From Solirubrobacterales bacterium (GTDB taxonomy: Bacteria > Actinomycetota > Thermoleophilia > Solirubrobacterales > Solirubrobacteraceae), in the NCBI GenBank assembly GCA_025964155.1, contig JAOPZJ010000294.1, forward strand, positions 1 through 33,796: a DNA stretch of 33,796 bases, written 5' to 3'. The position numbers were made by a program, and so were the translations under genes. Under the pieces are notes generated by a model, which did not search any database, was not told the DNA's origin, and saw only the letters and a list, made by a program, of their open reading frames with translations. Positions 23,397 to 30,655 of the stretch are shown here, in pieces; position 1 is the first letter of the stretch; every line of letters starts with the position of its first letter.

Positions 23397-24188
23397 CTAA
23401 CGACCCCGCCACACGGGGCGGCGCTTCTCCGCGAACGCGAGCACGCCCTCGCGAAAATCATCACTCCCGAAGCACGCCTCCCGCAGCGCGATCAGCTCCT
23501 GCGTGACCTCCGGCGTGAGCTCGCCTTCCGCGCGCACCAGCGCCCGTATGACCTGCTTGTTGCCGCGGATGCTCAAGGGGGCGTTGCCGGCCAGGGTCGT
23601 GGCCCAGTCCAGCGCGGTGGCCGCCAGGTCGTCCGCGGCGACCGCGTGGTTGACGAGCCCCCAGCGTTCGGCGTGCGGGGCATCGATGTAGCGCCCGAGC
23701 AGGAAGAGCTCGTTCGTGCGGGGGACACCGATGGCGTCGATGAAGCGCCGCAATCCGGTGTGGGAATAGACGAGGCCGAGCTTGGCGGGCGGCATGCCGA
23801 GCTTGATGTCCGCGGCCGCGATCCGCAGGTCGCACCCCAGCGCGAGCTCCAGGCCGCCGCCGATCGTGTGGCCCGTGAGCGCGGCGACGATCGGCAGGTC
23901 ACAGGCGTCGAGGGCGTCGAGCGCGCTGGTGAAGGGGTGGGCGACGAGCTTCTCCGCCTCGTGGGGAAACACGTCCGCCGGGATGTCGCCGATGTCGTAC
24001 CCAGAGGAGAACATCCCATCCTCGCCCGTGAGGATCAGGGTCCGGATCCCGTCGCCGGCGGCCTCGGTGACCTGCACCGCGATCGCGTCGAGGATCGGAT
24101 GGTCCAGCGCGTTGCGCTTGGCGGGGTTGGAGATGGTCAGGCGGCGGACCCCATCCGCCGGCTCGTCGACCTTCAGCTGTCCGGGCAT
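23397..24188 (-). CDS. enoyl-CoA hydratase/isomerase (crotonase) family protein
   Basis: The 263-residue protein shows the crotonase oxyanion-hole segments FSSGYDIGDIP and TGHTIGGGLELALGCDLRIAAA, then MPPAKLGLVYSHTGLRRFIDAIG and the C-terminal REACFGSDDFREGVLAFAEKRRPVW. It hydrates or isomerises acyl-CoA esters. The hydratase Glu positions are not all conventional, so isomerase or another crotonase activity is possible. TACGGT ends 6 nt before ATG 24188. It follows the damaged biotinyl carrier gene on the same strand after 64 bp. Confidence 0.9.
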   Translation of the reverse strand: MPGQLKVDEPADGVRRLTISNPAKRNALDHPILDAIAVQVTEAAGDGIRTLILTGEDGMFSSGYDIGDIPADVFPHEAEKLVAHPFTSALDALDACDLPIVAALTGHTIGGGLELALGCDLRIAAADIKLGMPPAKLGLVYSHTGLRRFIDAIGVPRTNELFLLGRYIDAPHAERWGLVNHAVAADDLAATALDWATTLAGNAPLSIRGNKQVIRALVRAEGELTPEVTQELIALREACFGSDDFREGVLAFAEKRRPVWRGR

Positions 24189-24194
24189 GGCCGG

Positions 24195-24200
24195 ACCGTA
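24195..24200 (-). promoter_or_regulatory. -10 box TACGGT, leaderless-type
   Basis: It ends 6 nt before ATG 24188, with no Shine-Dalgarno. This suggests the crotonase gene is not simply dependent on the upstream biotinyl gene. Confidence 0.45.
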
Positions 24201-24252
24201 TCCCGGGTGTGCCTGTCGTGGCGTGACGGAGGCGCGACCTGCCCGCTGAGGA

Positions 24253-24464
24253 CTAGTCCAGGACGACGAGCGTGTCGCCCTCGTTCACGGCCTGGCCTTC
24301 CTCGCACAGGATCTCCTTGACCACCCCTTCGTCCTCGGCTTCGACGGGCATCTCCATCTTCATGGACTCAAGGATCACGACCGTGTCGCCCTCGGCGATC
24401 GTGTCACCGACCTTGCACTGCACCTTCCACACCGTGCCCGTATGTGGGCCTCGACGTCGGGCAT
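24253..24464 (-). pseudogene. biotin/lipoyl attachment (BCCP-like) carrier protein gene, one-base frameshift
   Basis: The minus strand from ATG 24464, with AGGAGA before it, begins MPDVEAHI. The frame then changes, and the rest reads VWKVQCKVGDTIAEGDTVVI, LESMKMEMPVEAEDEGV and NEGDTLVVLD to the TAG at 24253. ESMKMEMP is the biotinylation motif with its Lys. The open length is 212 nt. Adding one base at about 24441 (CACAT-ACGG read as CACATCACGG) restores a 70-residue carrier typical of small actinobacterial biotinyl proteins. It would serve an acyl-CoA carboxylase. It is either a fresh pseudogene, a sequencing error, or rescued by a GTG start inside. It is absent from the ORF track. Confidence 0.75.
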
Positions 24465-24530
24465 CGCTTGCGTCTCCTCTTGCTGTGTCTGGACGTACCG
24501 GGTGCTGCTGCTGCGACGATAGCCGCGCTT

Positions 24531-25220
24531 ATGGACGCCACGCCCGACGTCATCGTCATCGTCACCGCCTACAACGAGGGTGACCGCCTGACCGCCACGG
24601 TCGCCGCGCTGCGCGACGCCTTCCCCGGCGCGCGCATCCTCGTCGCGGACGATCACTCCACCGACGACACGCCCCAGGTCGCCGCCGCGGCCGGCGTCGA
24701 GCTCGTGCGGGCGCCGAAGAACATCGGCAAGGGCGGTGCGGCCACGCTGGCGGCGCGGCGTGTCCTGCCTGCCGTTCTCGTCGACCATCCGCCGGTCGTC
24801 GTCCTGTGCGACGGGGACCTCGCCGGCACCGCGCATCAGCTGCCGGAGCTCGTCGCCGCGGTGCGCCGGGGTGACTGCGACCTGGCGGTGGCCTCATTCG
24901 CCCGCCGCGTGGGCGGGGGCTTCGGCCTTGCCGTCGGGTACGCGCACGGGGCGATCAAGCGGCTGTGTGGCCTGGAGCTGCAGGCGCCGATCAGCGGTCA
25001 GCGCGCGATGCGCGGGGCCGTGCTGCCGGTCGTCGTCCCCTTCGCGCCGCGTTTCGGGATGGAGATCGGCATGACCGTCGACGCGGCGCGCGCGGGTTTC
25101 ACGGTCGGCGAGGTGCAGCTCGATCTGACCCACCGCGCGACCGGCCGGACGCTCGACGGGTTCCTGCACCGCGGCAGGCAGCTGAAGGACTTCGTCCTGG
25201 TGGAGCTCAGCCGGCGGTAG
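24531..25220 (+). CDS. glycosyltransferase family 2 protein
   Basis: The 229-residue protein is a GT-A type enzyme: VIVIVTAYNEGDRL at the N-terminus, VADDHSTDDTPQVA, APKNIGKGGAA and the DxD-like VVLCDGDLAG. SGQRAMRG and FGMEIGMTVDAARAG resemble polyprenyl-phosphate or glucosyl-3-phosphoglycerate synthase-like GT2 members. No membrane helix is visible, so it is likely cytosolic or membrane-associated. The track start 24444 reads through the divergent carrier gene; ATG 24531 begins the domain. The downstream 25221-25342 bases hold a small GGGGCC/GGCCCC hairpin near 25309-25324 and then the ncRNA. Confidence 0.87.
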   Translation: MDATPDVIVIVTAYNEGDRLTATVAALRDAFPGARILVADDHSTDDTPQVAAAAGVELVRAPKNIGKGGAATLAARRVLPAVLVDHPPVVVLCDGDLAGTAHQLPELVAAVRRGDCDLAVASFARRVGGGFGLAVGYAHGAIKRLCGLELQAPISGQRAMRGAVLPVVVPFAPRFGMEIGMTVDAARAGFTVGEVQLDLTHRATGRTLDGFLHRGRQLKDFVLVELSRR

Positions 25221-25330
25221 GCCGCCGCGCGCGACCTAGCAACGACCTCGTCGGATCCGTTCGACCGCTGGGCGAAAAGGGATGCCCATGTTCCGACCGG
25301 CTGTCGATGGGGCCGGAGGGCCCCTGCCCC

Positions 25331-25336
25331 TACATT
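25331..25336 (+). promoter_or_regulatory. candidate -10 box TACATT of the structured RNA
   Basis: TACATT fits TANNNT and would start transcription at about 25343, six bases before the first helix. No -35 consensus is recognisable. Confidence 0.3.
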
Positions 25337-25342
25337 TCCCCT

Positions 25343-25641
25343 CATGTTCTGCACGACTACACAGCGGGGAGCCAACAGTGTCTCCTCCTGCGACGCAGCG
25401 GCCTCCCGTGTCGTGCAGATCCGTCGCCCGAGTGCCTTGACCCAGTGCTCGAGCGACATGGCGGTCCAACCTCTGGTTGGGCGTGTTTCTCCCGCGTGTG
25501 ACACCGCCATTTCGGTAGGGAAGGCCGGGGCCTGAGGGGAGCTGTTGACGCGGACGGGACAGCCGCGTCAGCGACCATGGCCCCGGCCAACCCACCTGTC
25601 GTGACCCGAAGGCCCCGTTGACCCCGGGGCCTTCGGTCTTT
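25343..25641 (+). ncRNA. unassigned structured non-coding RNA, about 300 nt
   Basis: This part of the 480-bp gap has no credible ORF but four helices in series, then an intrinsic terminator. H1 is CTGCACGAC/GTCGTGCAG (25349-25357 with 25410-25418), with inner pairing. H2 is GTCGCCCGAG/CTCGAGCGAC (25423-25432 with 25448-25457, one mismatch). H3 is ATGGCGGT/ACCGCCAT (25458-25465 with 25503-25510), enclosing CCAACC-TCT-GGTTGG. H4 is GGCCGGGGCC/GGCCCCGGCC (25523-25532 with 25579-25588), enclosing TGACGCGG/CCGCGTCA. I see no RNase P, tmRNA or SRP signatures. The size is close to Ms1, the RNA-polymerase-binding RNA of mycobacteria, but that link is only a hypothesis. The ends are inferred. Confidence 0.7.
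25606..25641 (+). terminator. intrinsic terminator of the structured RNA
   Basis: CCGAAGGCCCCG and CGGGGCCTTCGG form a perfect 12-bp stem around a 7-nt loop, followed by TCTTT. It is the only textbook rho-independent terminator in the window. It lies about 60 bp before glpK, which has its own -10 box. Confidence 0.9.
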
Positions 25642-25685
25642 AAGCACCGCGTCGCGTGACGCCGGGCCCCGGGCGGTCCGCCGGG

Positions 25686-25691
25686 TAGGCT
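25686..25691 (+). promoter_or_regulatory. -10 box TAGGCT of glpK, leaderless-type
   Basis: It ends 9 nt before ATG 25701 and lies downstream of the terminator, so glpK does not depend on read-through from the RNA. Confidence 0.5.
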
Positions 25692-25700
25692 CGCGCCCCG

Positions 25701-27179
25701 ATGATCCTCGCCATCGACCAGGGCACCACCGGCACGACGTGCCTCGTGTTCGACTCCGAGGGTGAGCTCTGCGGCCGCGCCTACCGCGAGTTCACCCAGC
25801 ACTTCCCGCATCCGGGCTGGGTCGAGCACGACGCTGCGGAGATCTGGACCGTCACGCAGGCCGTGGCGGGCGAGGCGCTGGACGACGCCGGCTGCGGCCC
25901 GGGGATGTTGCAGGCCGTGGGCATCACGAACCAGCGCGAGACGGTGTGCGTCTGGGATCCCTCGACGGGCGAGCCGCTGCACCGCGCGCTCGTGTGGCAG
26001 GACCGTCGCACCGCCGCCCGCTGCGACGAGCTGCGCGTCCAGGGGCACGAGTCCATGGTCCGCACGCGCACGGGCCTCGTCCTTGACCCGTACTTCTCCG
26101 GGACGAAGATCGAATGGCTGCTCCAGAACGTCGACGGCCTCGCCCAGCGCGCCGCCGAGGGGCGCGCCGTCTTCGGGACGATCGACAGCTGGCTGACGTT
26201 CAAGCTCACCGGGGAGCACGTCACCGACCAGTCCAACGCGTCCCGCACGCTCCTGTACGACATCGCCGAGGGCGTCTGGGATGACGGGCTGTGCGCGATG
26301 TTCGGCGTGCCGCAGCGGTCGCTGCCGCAGGTGCGCCCGTCGATCGGTGAGTTCGGCGTCACGCGCGCCGACGCCTTGCACGGCCACACGGTGCCGGTGG
26401 CCGGGATCGCCGGGGACCAGCAGGCCGCGCTCTACGGGCAGGCCTGCCTGGACCCGGGGCAGGGCAAGAACACCTACGGGACAGGGTCGTTCGTGCTGCT
26501 CAACTCCGGGGCGGCGCCGCCGCTGGCGCCGCCCGGGCTGCTGACGACGGTCGCGTGGGGGATCGGTCAACGCACGGTCTACGCGCTCGAGGCGGCGATC
26601 TTCGTCACCGGTGCCGCCGTGCAGTGGCTGCGCGATGGGCTGGGCATCATCGAGCAGGCCTCCGACACCGAGGCGCTCGCGGGCAGCCTGGACGGCAACG
26701 ACGGCGTGTACCTCGTGCCCGCGCTCACGGGCCTGGGCTCCCCGCATTGGGATCCTTACGCCCGCGGCATGATCATCGGCCTCACGCGTGGCAGCACCCG
26801 CGCGCATCTGGCGCGTGCGACGCTCGAGGCGATCGCCTACCAGACGGTCGACGCGGTCCGGGCGATGGAGGCTGCATCGGGGACCCCGCTGCGGGAGCTC
26901 AAGGCCGACGGCGGCGCGACGGCCAACGCGTGGCTCATGCAGTTCCAGGCCGACGTCCTGGGCGTGCCGGTCGTCGTGCCCGAGGTCCGGGAGACGACCG
27001 CCCTCGGCGCCGCGTCGCTGGCCGGGGTAGGGGCCGGCGTCTTCTCCCAGGATCAGGTGGTTCGCAACTGGCGCGAGCGCTCGCGGTACGAACCGCGGAT
27101 GGGCGACGACGAGCGGGCCGGGTTGTTGGCGCAGTGGCGGCGCGCGGTCGCACGTTCTCGCGGGTGGGCCCACGGGTAA
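25701..27179 (+). CDS. glpK: glycerol kinase
   Basis: The 492-residue FGGY kinase begins LAIDQGTTGTT. It carries GITNQRETVCVWDPSTGEPLHRA, QDRRT, GTIDSWLTFKLTGEHVTDQSNASRT, AGDQQAALYGQACLDPG with the catalytic Asp, YGTGSFVLLNSG and PALTGLGSPHWDPYARG. It phosphorylates glycerol to sn-glycerol-3-phosphate. The TAA stop is also the first half of TAATCT, the likely -10 of plsC, which starts 9 bp later. Together with plsC it suggests supply of glycerol-3-phosphate for phospholipid synthesis. No glpF or glpD is in the window. Confidence 0.96.
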   Translation: MILAIDQGTTGTTCLVFDSEGELCGRAYREFTQHFPHPGWVEHDAAEIWTVTQAVAGEALDDAGCGPGMLQAVGITNQRETVCVWDPSTGEPLHRALVWQDRRTAARCDELRVQGHESMVRTRTGLVLDPYFSGTKIEWLLQNVDGLAQRAAEGRAVFGTIDSWLTFKLTGEHVTDQSNASRTLLYDIAEGVWDDGLCAMFGVPQRSLPQVRPSIGEFGVTRADALHGHTVPVAGIAGDQQAALYGQACLDPGQGKNTYGTGSFVLLNSGAAPPLAPPGLLTTVAWGIGQRTVYALEAAIFVTGAAVQWLRDGLGIIEQASDTEALAGSLDGNDGVYLVPALTGLGSPHWDPYARGMIIGLTRGSTRAHLARATLEAIAYQTVDAVRAMEAASGTPLRELKADGGATANAWLMQFQADVLGVPVVVPEVRETTALGAASLAGVGAGVFSQDQVVRNWRERSRYEPRMGDDERAGLLAQWRRAVARSRGWAHG

Positions 27180-27182
27180 TCT
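27177..27182 (+). promoter_or_regulatory. -10 box TAATCT of plsC formed on the glpK stop codon
   Basis: The TAA is the glpK stop. The box ends 6 nt before ATG 27189 and there is no Shine-Dalgarno. Confidence 0.45.
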
Positions 27183-27188
27183 TTTGGC

Positions 27189-27977
27189 ATGGAGGACGAA
27201 AAGCTCGTGAAGATGAAGGACCAGGTCTACCGCGACCCGCGTCCCAAGGAGTTCTTCGACCGCTACCACGAGCGTTCACGCAACGAGCAGCCCAACTGGG
27301 TCTACGAGCTCGTCCGCCTCGTCACCTCGTTCTACGCGTACGTCTTCCTGCGGGCACGGTCCATCGGCACCGACAACATCCCGCAGTCCGGGCCGGTGAT
27401 CATCGCGCCCAACCACTTCTCGTTCATGGACCACTTCCTCTGCGGCGCGTTCACGCGGCGCAAGCTGCGCTTCATGGCCAAGTCGCAGCTGTTCACGCCG
27501 CCGATGGTCTACATCTACTCCCCCGGCGGGGTCTTCCCCGTGCGCCGCGGCGCGCAGGACGAGGAGGCGTTCATCACGGCCGGGAAGATCCTCGAGGACG
27601 GTGGCGTCGTCTGCATGTACTGCGAGGGCGGACGGTCGCGCACCGGGCAGCTCGCGACCAACGCCAAGCCCGGCATCGGCCGCCTGGCGCTGGAGACGGG
27701 CGCGACGATCGTCCCCGTGGCGATCCACGGCTCGGCGAAGGTCCGCAACTGGAAGCGCCTGCAGTTCCCGAAGATCATCGTGCAGTACGGCGAGCCGTTC
27801 CGCTTCGACAAGGTGCAGGCGCCGGCGCGCAGCCAGCACCAGGCCGTCGCCGACCAGATCTTCGCGGAGATCACCGCGCTCTACAGCCGCCTCGATGCCG
27901 AGGGGGCCGACGCCGTCGCACAGACCGTGCGGGCGCAGCGGCGCGCCCGGCGCTCGTCACGGACCGCCGCCGTGTGA
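27189..27977 (+). CDS. plsC: 1-acyl-sn-glycerol-3-phosphate acyltransferase family protein
   Basis: The 262-residue protein has the acyltransferase motif I APNHFSFMDHF (NHxxxxD, H76 and D81), motif II around GGVFPVRRG, motif III YCEGGRSRTG and motif IV VPVAIHGS. It adds a second acyl chain in phospholipid synthesis or acylates a related lipid. An N-terminal amphipathic or hydrophobic stretch (LVRLVTSFYAYVFL) probably binds the membrane. The TGA overlaps the ATG of the sugar dehydrogenase (TGATG). The last residues are Arg/Ala-rich. Confidence 0.9.
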   Translation: MEDEKLVKMKDQVYRDPRPKEFFDRYHERSRNEQPNWVYELVRLVTSFYAYVFLRARSIGTDNIPQSGPVIIAPNHFSFMDHFLCGAFTRRKLRFMAKSQLFTPPMVYIYSPGGVFPVRRGAQDEEAFITAGKILEDGGVVCMYCEGGRSRTGQLATNAKPGIGRLALETGATIVPVAIHGSAKVRNWKRLQFPKIIVQYGEPFRFDKVQAPARSQHQAVADQIFAEITALYSRLDAEGADAVAQTVRAQRRARRSSRTAAV

Positions 27978-29572
27978 TGCGGGCGCGGCGCGCGCTTGTC
28001 GTCGCGCTGCTGGTCAGCCCATACGTGGCCGCGCCGAGCCCCGCGGCGGACGCCGCGGTGCAGCTCGTGCAGGTGGGGACCGCATCGAGCCCGGTGTCGA
28101 TCGCGGCCGCGCCGGGCGACACGTCGCGCCTGTACGTCGCCGAGCAGCGCGGTGTCATCAAGGCCATCAAGGGCGGGGTCGCGTCGACGTTCCTGGACCT
28201 GTCGCAGCGGATCACCGCGGCCGCGCAGGGGGACTACGGCGAACGTGGGTTGCTCGGCCTGGCCTTCGCCCCGGACTTTGCGACGAGCCGCCGGTTCTAC
28301 GTGTACTTCACCGCCCGCTCGACGAACGCCGTCACGATCGCGCGGTACACGGCCACGAGCCCGGACACGGCGCCGGACACATCGTTCGAGGCGCTGCTGT
28401 CGATCCCGCACGACCAGCAGGCCAACCACAACGGCGGTGAGCTGCAGTTCGGGCCCGACGGGATGCTGTACGCCGGGACGGGGGACGGCGGGAGTGCCGG
28501 CGACCCGGCGGGCAACGGACCGAACCTCACGTCCAGCACGCCGCCCGTCGTGCGGAGCGTCAACCACGACCCGCGCCTGGGGAAGCTGCTGCGGCTCGAC
28601 GTCTCGCCGCCCGTGGGCTACGCACAGCCGGCCGACAACCCGTTCCCGGCGCCGGCGCAGGACGTGTGGGCGTTCGGGCTGCGCAACCCGTTCCGCTTCT
28701 CGTTCGACCGGGGGAGCGGTGACCTGCTCATCGGCGACGTCGGGCAGAACGCCTTCGAGGAGATCGATGCGGTCCCCGGGACGGGCAGGGGCCTGAACTA
28801 CGGCTGGGGCCGGTTCGAGGGCCGGCACACCTACCCCGCCGGCCAGGCGGTCGCGGCCCCGCCGGCTGACGTGACCTTCCCCGTGATCGAGCAGACTCAC
28901 GACGACGGCTGGTGCTCGATCATCGGCGGCTACTTCGTGCGCGACGCGACGGTGCCCGACCTGCTCGGCCGGTACGTCTACTCCGACTACTGCCACAACG
29001 AGATCCACTCGGTCGCGATCACCGGCGGTGTGGCCTCGGGCGATGCCGCCGTTCCCGGCCTCGCCCCGATGCTGTCGCGCACCACGACGTTCGGCGAGGA
29101 CGCGGCCGGACGTGTGTACGTCGCCTCCCAGGACGGCCCGATCTACCGGATCGAGCAGGTCCCCGGGACGGGGTCGCCGCCGGGCGCGGGTGGGCCTGGA
29201 GGGACGCCCGGCCCCGGCGGCCCCGACCGCCAACCGCCGTCGGTGACGCTCGCCAAGAGCCACCTGCAGCACCCGGCGCGCACCGGTCGGGTGTTCACCG
29301 ACGTGACCTGCTCCGAGCGCTGCACGGTCAGCCTGCGCGGGCGGCTCGTCGTCGATGGCCGGACCCGGAAGGGTGAGCTGCGCGGGCGGGAGCGGACCCT
29401 GGATGCGGGGGTCAAGGCGCGCCTGGTGGTCACCGTCACGGCGCGCGGGCGCCGGGCCATCACTCGGGCGCTGCGCGACGGGCGGCGCGTCCAGATCCGG
29501 TTGAAGGTCAGCGCCACCGACGCGGCCGGCAACCGGAGGGACCGCGTCCAGACGGTGCTGGCCCGGCGGTAG
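27977..29572 (+). CDS. secreted PQQ-dependent sugar dehydrogenase (soluble GDH/Asd-like beta-propeller)
   Basis: The 531-residue protein starts with a signal peptide (RRALVVALLVSPYVAAP, cleavage likely near ADA). A six-bladed propeller of the GSDH family follows: GERGLLGLAFAPDF, the catalytic His in ANHNGGELQFGPDG (H151), AGTGDGGSAGDP, NHDPRLGKLLRLD, VWAFGLRNPFRFSFD and LIGDVGQNAFEEID. It would oxidise sugars outside the cell with PQQ. After a Gly/Pro linker at about residue 395-415 there is an extra C-terminal domain of about 115 residues. That domain has a TCSERCTV Cys pair and a repeated SATDAAGN-type end. ATG 27977 overlaps the plsC stop. No PQQ biosynthesis genes are in view. Confidence 0.87.
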   Translation: MRARRALVVALLVSPYVAAPSPAADAAVQLVQVGTASSPVSIAAAPGDTSRLYVAEQRGVIKAIKGGVASTFLDLSQRITAAAQGDYGERGLLGLAFAPDFATSRRFYVYFTARSTNAVTIARYTATSPDTAPDTSFEALLSIPHDQQANHNGGELQFGPDGMLYAGTGDGGSAGDPAGNGPNLTSSTPPVVRSVNHDPRLGKLLRLDVSPPVGYAQPADNPFPAPAQDVWAFGLRNPFRFSFDRGSGDLLIGDVGQNAFEEIDAVPGTGRGLNYGWGRFEGRHTYPAGQAVAAPPADVTFPVIEQTHDDGWCSIIGGYFVRDATVPDLLGRYVYSDYCHNEIHSVAITGGVASGDAAVPGLAPMLSRTTTFGEDAAGRVYVASQDGPIYRIEQVPGTGSPPGAGGPGGTPGPGGPDRQPPSVTLAKSHLQHPARTGRVFTDVTCSERCTVSLRGRLVVDGRTRKGELRGRERTLDAGVKARLVVTVTARGRRAITRALRDGRRVQIRLKVSATDAAGNRRDRVQTVLARR

Positions 29573-29615
29573 GGGCGGGGCGTTGGAGGTGAACGTCGAT
29601 GGGCGCGGGCTTGTA

Positions 29616-29667
29616 GCGCTGACGCGATTGAGCACGCCACAGGCGCCTCGCGCGCCGGCGTCAGCGC
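29616..29667. terminator. inverted repeat between convergent sugar dehydrogenase and cupin genes
   Basis: GCGCTGACGC and GCGTCAGCGC (10 bp, perfect) enclose a 32-nt loop that contains the self-complementary AGGCGCCT. It lies between two convergent stop codons. Confidence 0.4.
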
Positions 29668-29693
29668 CACAGGCGCCTCGCGCGCTGGCGTCA
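29635..29693. repeat. tandem 29-bp direct repeat
   Basis: Two copies (29635-29663 and 29665-29693) differ at one base (CGCC versus CGCT) and are separated by one G. The second copy covers the cupin stop codon. Confidence 0.85.
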
Positions 29694-30062
29694 CCCCGCC
29701 CAGGTCACCTCGACCGAGTCCTCCGTCGCGGCGTTGCGCGCGACGACGTACTCGGCGGGCTCGTCGGGGGAGAGGTTGTGGAGGATGTGCGTCTCCCGCG
29801 GCGGAACGTACGCCATGTCCCCGACGGCGAGCGTGCTCGTGTTCTCGAGCTCGTCGCCCCACTGCACTTCCAGCGCGCCGCGGAGCATGTAGACCGCCGA
29901 CTCGCAGGACGCGTGGTAGTGCGGCCGGGAACGGGCGCCTGCCTCGACTCGGAAGATGCCCAGGTAGATGGATCGGGCGCCCGCGGTGCTCTCGGAGACC
30001 TCGGCACCACCGACGACCCCGCGCGGCATCTCGTGGTCGGGGGCTGGCTTGATGACCTTCAC
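29691..30062 (-). CDS. cupin domain protein
   Basis: The 123-residue protein is a single-domain cupin with motif 1 RPHYHASCESAVYMLRGALEV (HxH, with Cys-Glu in place of the usual x-x-x-x-E spacing) and motif 2 GDMAYVPPRETHIL. It has metal-binding potential but no defined substrate. GTG 30062 has GAGGAG at good spacing and lies 40 bp behind the GNAT gene, so a shared transcript is likely. Its last codons are formed by the second copy of the 29-bp repeat. Confidence 0.87.
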   Translation of the reverse strand: MKVIKPAPDHEMPRGVVGGAEVSESTAGARSIYLGIFRVEAGARSRPHYHASCESAVYMLRGALEVQWGDELENTSTLAVGDMAYVPPRETHILHNLSPDEPAEYVVARNAATEDSVEVTWAG

Positions 30063-30102
30063 GGTGGGCTCCTCTGGCGACGGGGCGGGCTTCGTCAGCC
30101 CT

Positions 30103-30573
30103 TCAGACCGTCAGATCGTAGTCCAGCCATTCGGAGCGCTGTCCACCGACGCGGTCGTAGACCCTCTGGGCGCGGAGGTTGTCCAGGGCGGTGGACCAGG
30201 ACAGCCGCGCGGCGCCGTGCTTGCGTGCCTCGTCCTGGCAGGCGGCGATGAGCGCGTCGGCCAGGCCCGTGCCCCGGGCCGCCGGGGCGACGTAGAGGTC
30301 GTTCATCGTCGCCACGCGAGCGGCGCTCAGGGTGGACCAGGTCCAGAAGATCGACGCAAAGCCGAGCGGGGTGCCGTCCTCGTCCGACCACGCGATGAGC
30401 TGGACCCCCTCGCGCTCGGGGTCGGCGAGCAGCGCGCGCGACAGGGCCAGCAGCGCTTCGTCGGAGGGTTGGGCGATGCCCGCCGACTCCTCGTAGAACG
30501 CGCAGTAGCCGCGCATGAGGTCCAGCAGCTCCGGCAGGTCTCCTTCGGCGGTACGGGCGATGGTGAAGCTCAT
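30103..30573 (-). CDS. GNAT family N-acetyltransferase
   Basis: The protein of about 156 residues has the GNAT layout: FTIARTAEGDLPELLDLMR at the N-terminus, GFASIFWTWSTLSAARVATMNDLYVAPAARGTGLADALI (motif A with the acetyl-CoA loop ARGTG), and the late LDNLRAQRVYDRVGG. The transferred group is likely acetyl, but the acceptor is unknown. The track starts at GTG 30582; ATG 30573 three codons later is equally likely and starts SFTIART. TAGGTT and TAGGAC upstream are candidate -10 boxes. Confidence 0.9.
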   Translation of the reverse strand: MSFTIARTAEGDLPELLDLMRGYCAFYEESAGIAQPSDEALLALSRALLADPEREGVQLIAWSDEDGTPLGFASIFWTWSTLSAARVATMNDLYVAPAARGTGLADALIAACQDEARKHGAARLSWSTALDNLRAQRVYDRVGGQRSEWLDYDLTV

Positions 30574-30623
30574 GGGCCTCACCTTTGCACGAGGGTCCTA
30601 CGCCAAGACGGAAGACAACCTAC

Positions 30624-30654
30624 CGCGGCAATGGCCCTCTGGGCCATTGCCGCG
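30624..30654. terminator. strong hairpin between FabG-like SDR and GNAT genes
   Basis: CGCGGCAATGGCCC and GGGCCATTGCCGCG form a perfect 14-bp stem with a 3-nt loop. It is the second of two hairpins after the SDR stop codon. On the minus strand GTAGGTTGTCTT follows, only moderately T-rich. Confidence 0.65.
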
Positions 30655-30655
30655 A

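Noticed and set aside
25344-25535. 63-residue ORF inside the structured RNA region
   Set aside because: It lacks the strong G/C third-position bias of real genes here, has no ribosome-binding site, and crosses three helices.
25343-25641. RNase P RNA, tmRNA or SRP RNA
   Set aside because: I see no RNase P CR-I/CR-V type sequences, no tRNA-like 3' end with CCA, and no GGAA-loop SRP core.
26555-27976. first part of the 1005-residue ORF, as a domain fused to the sugar dehydrogenase
   Set aside because: It lies out of frame across glpK and plsC. The dehydrogenase starts at ATG 27977 with a clear signal peptide.
29635-29693. possible CRISPR repeat
   Set aside because: There are only two copies separated by a single base, with no spacers and no cas genes.
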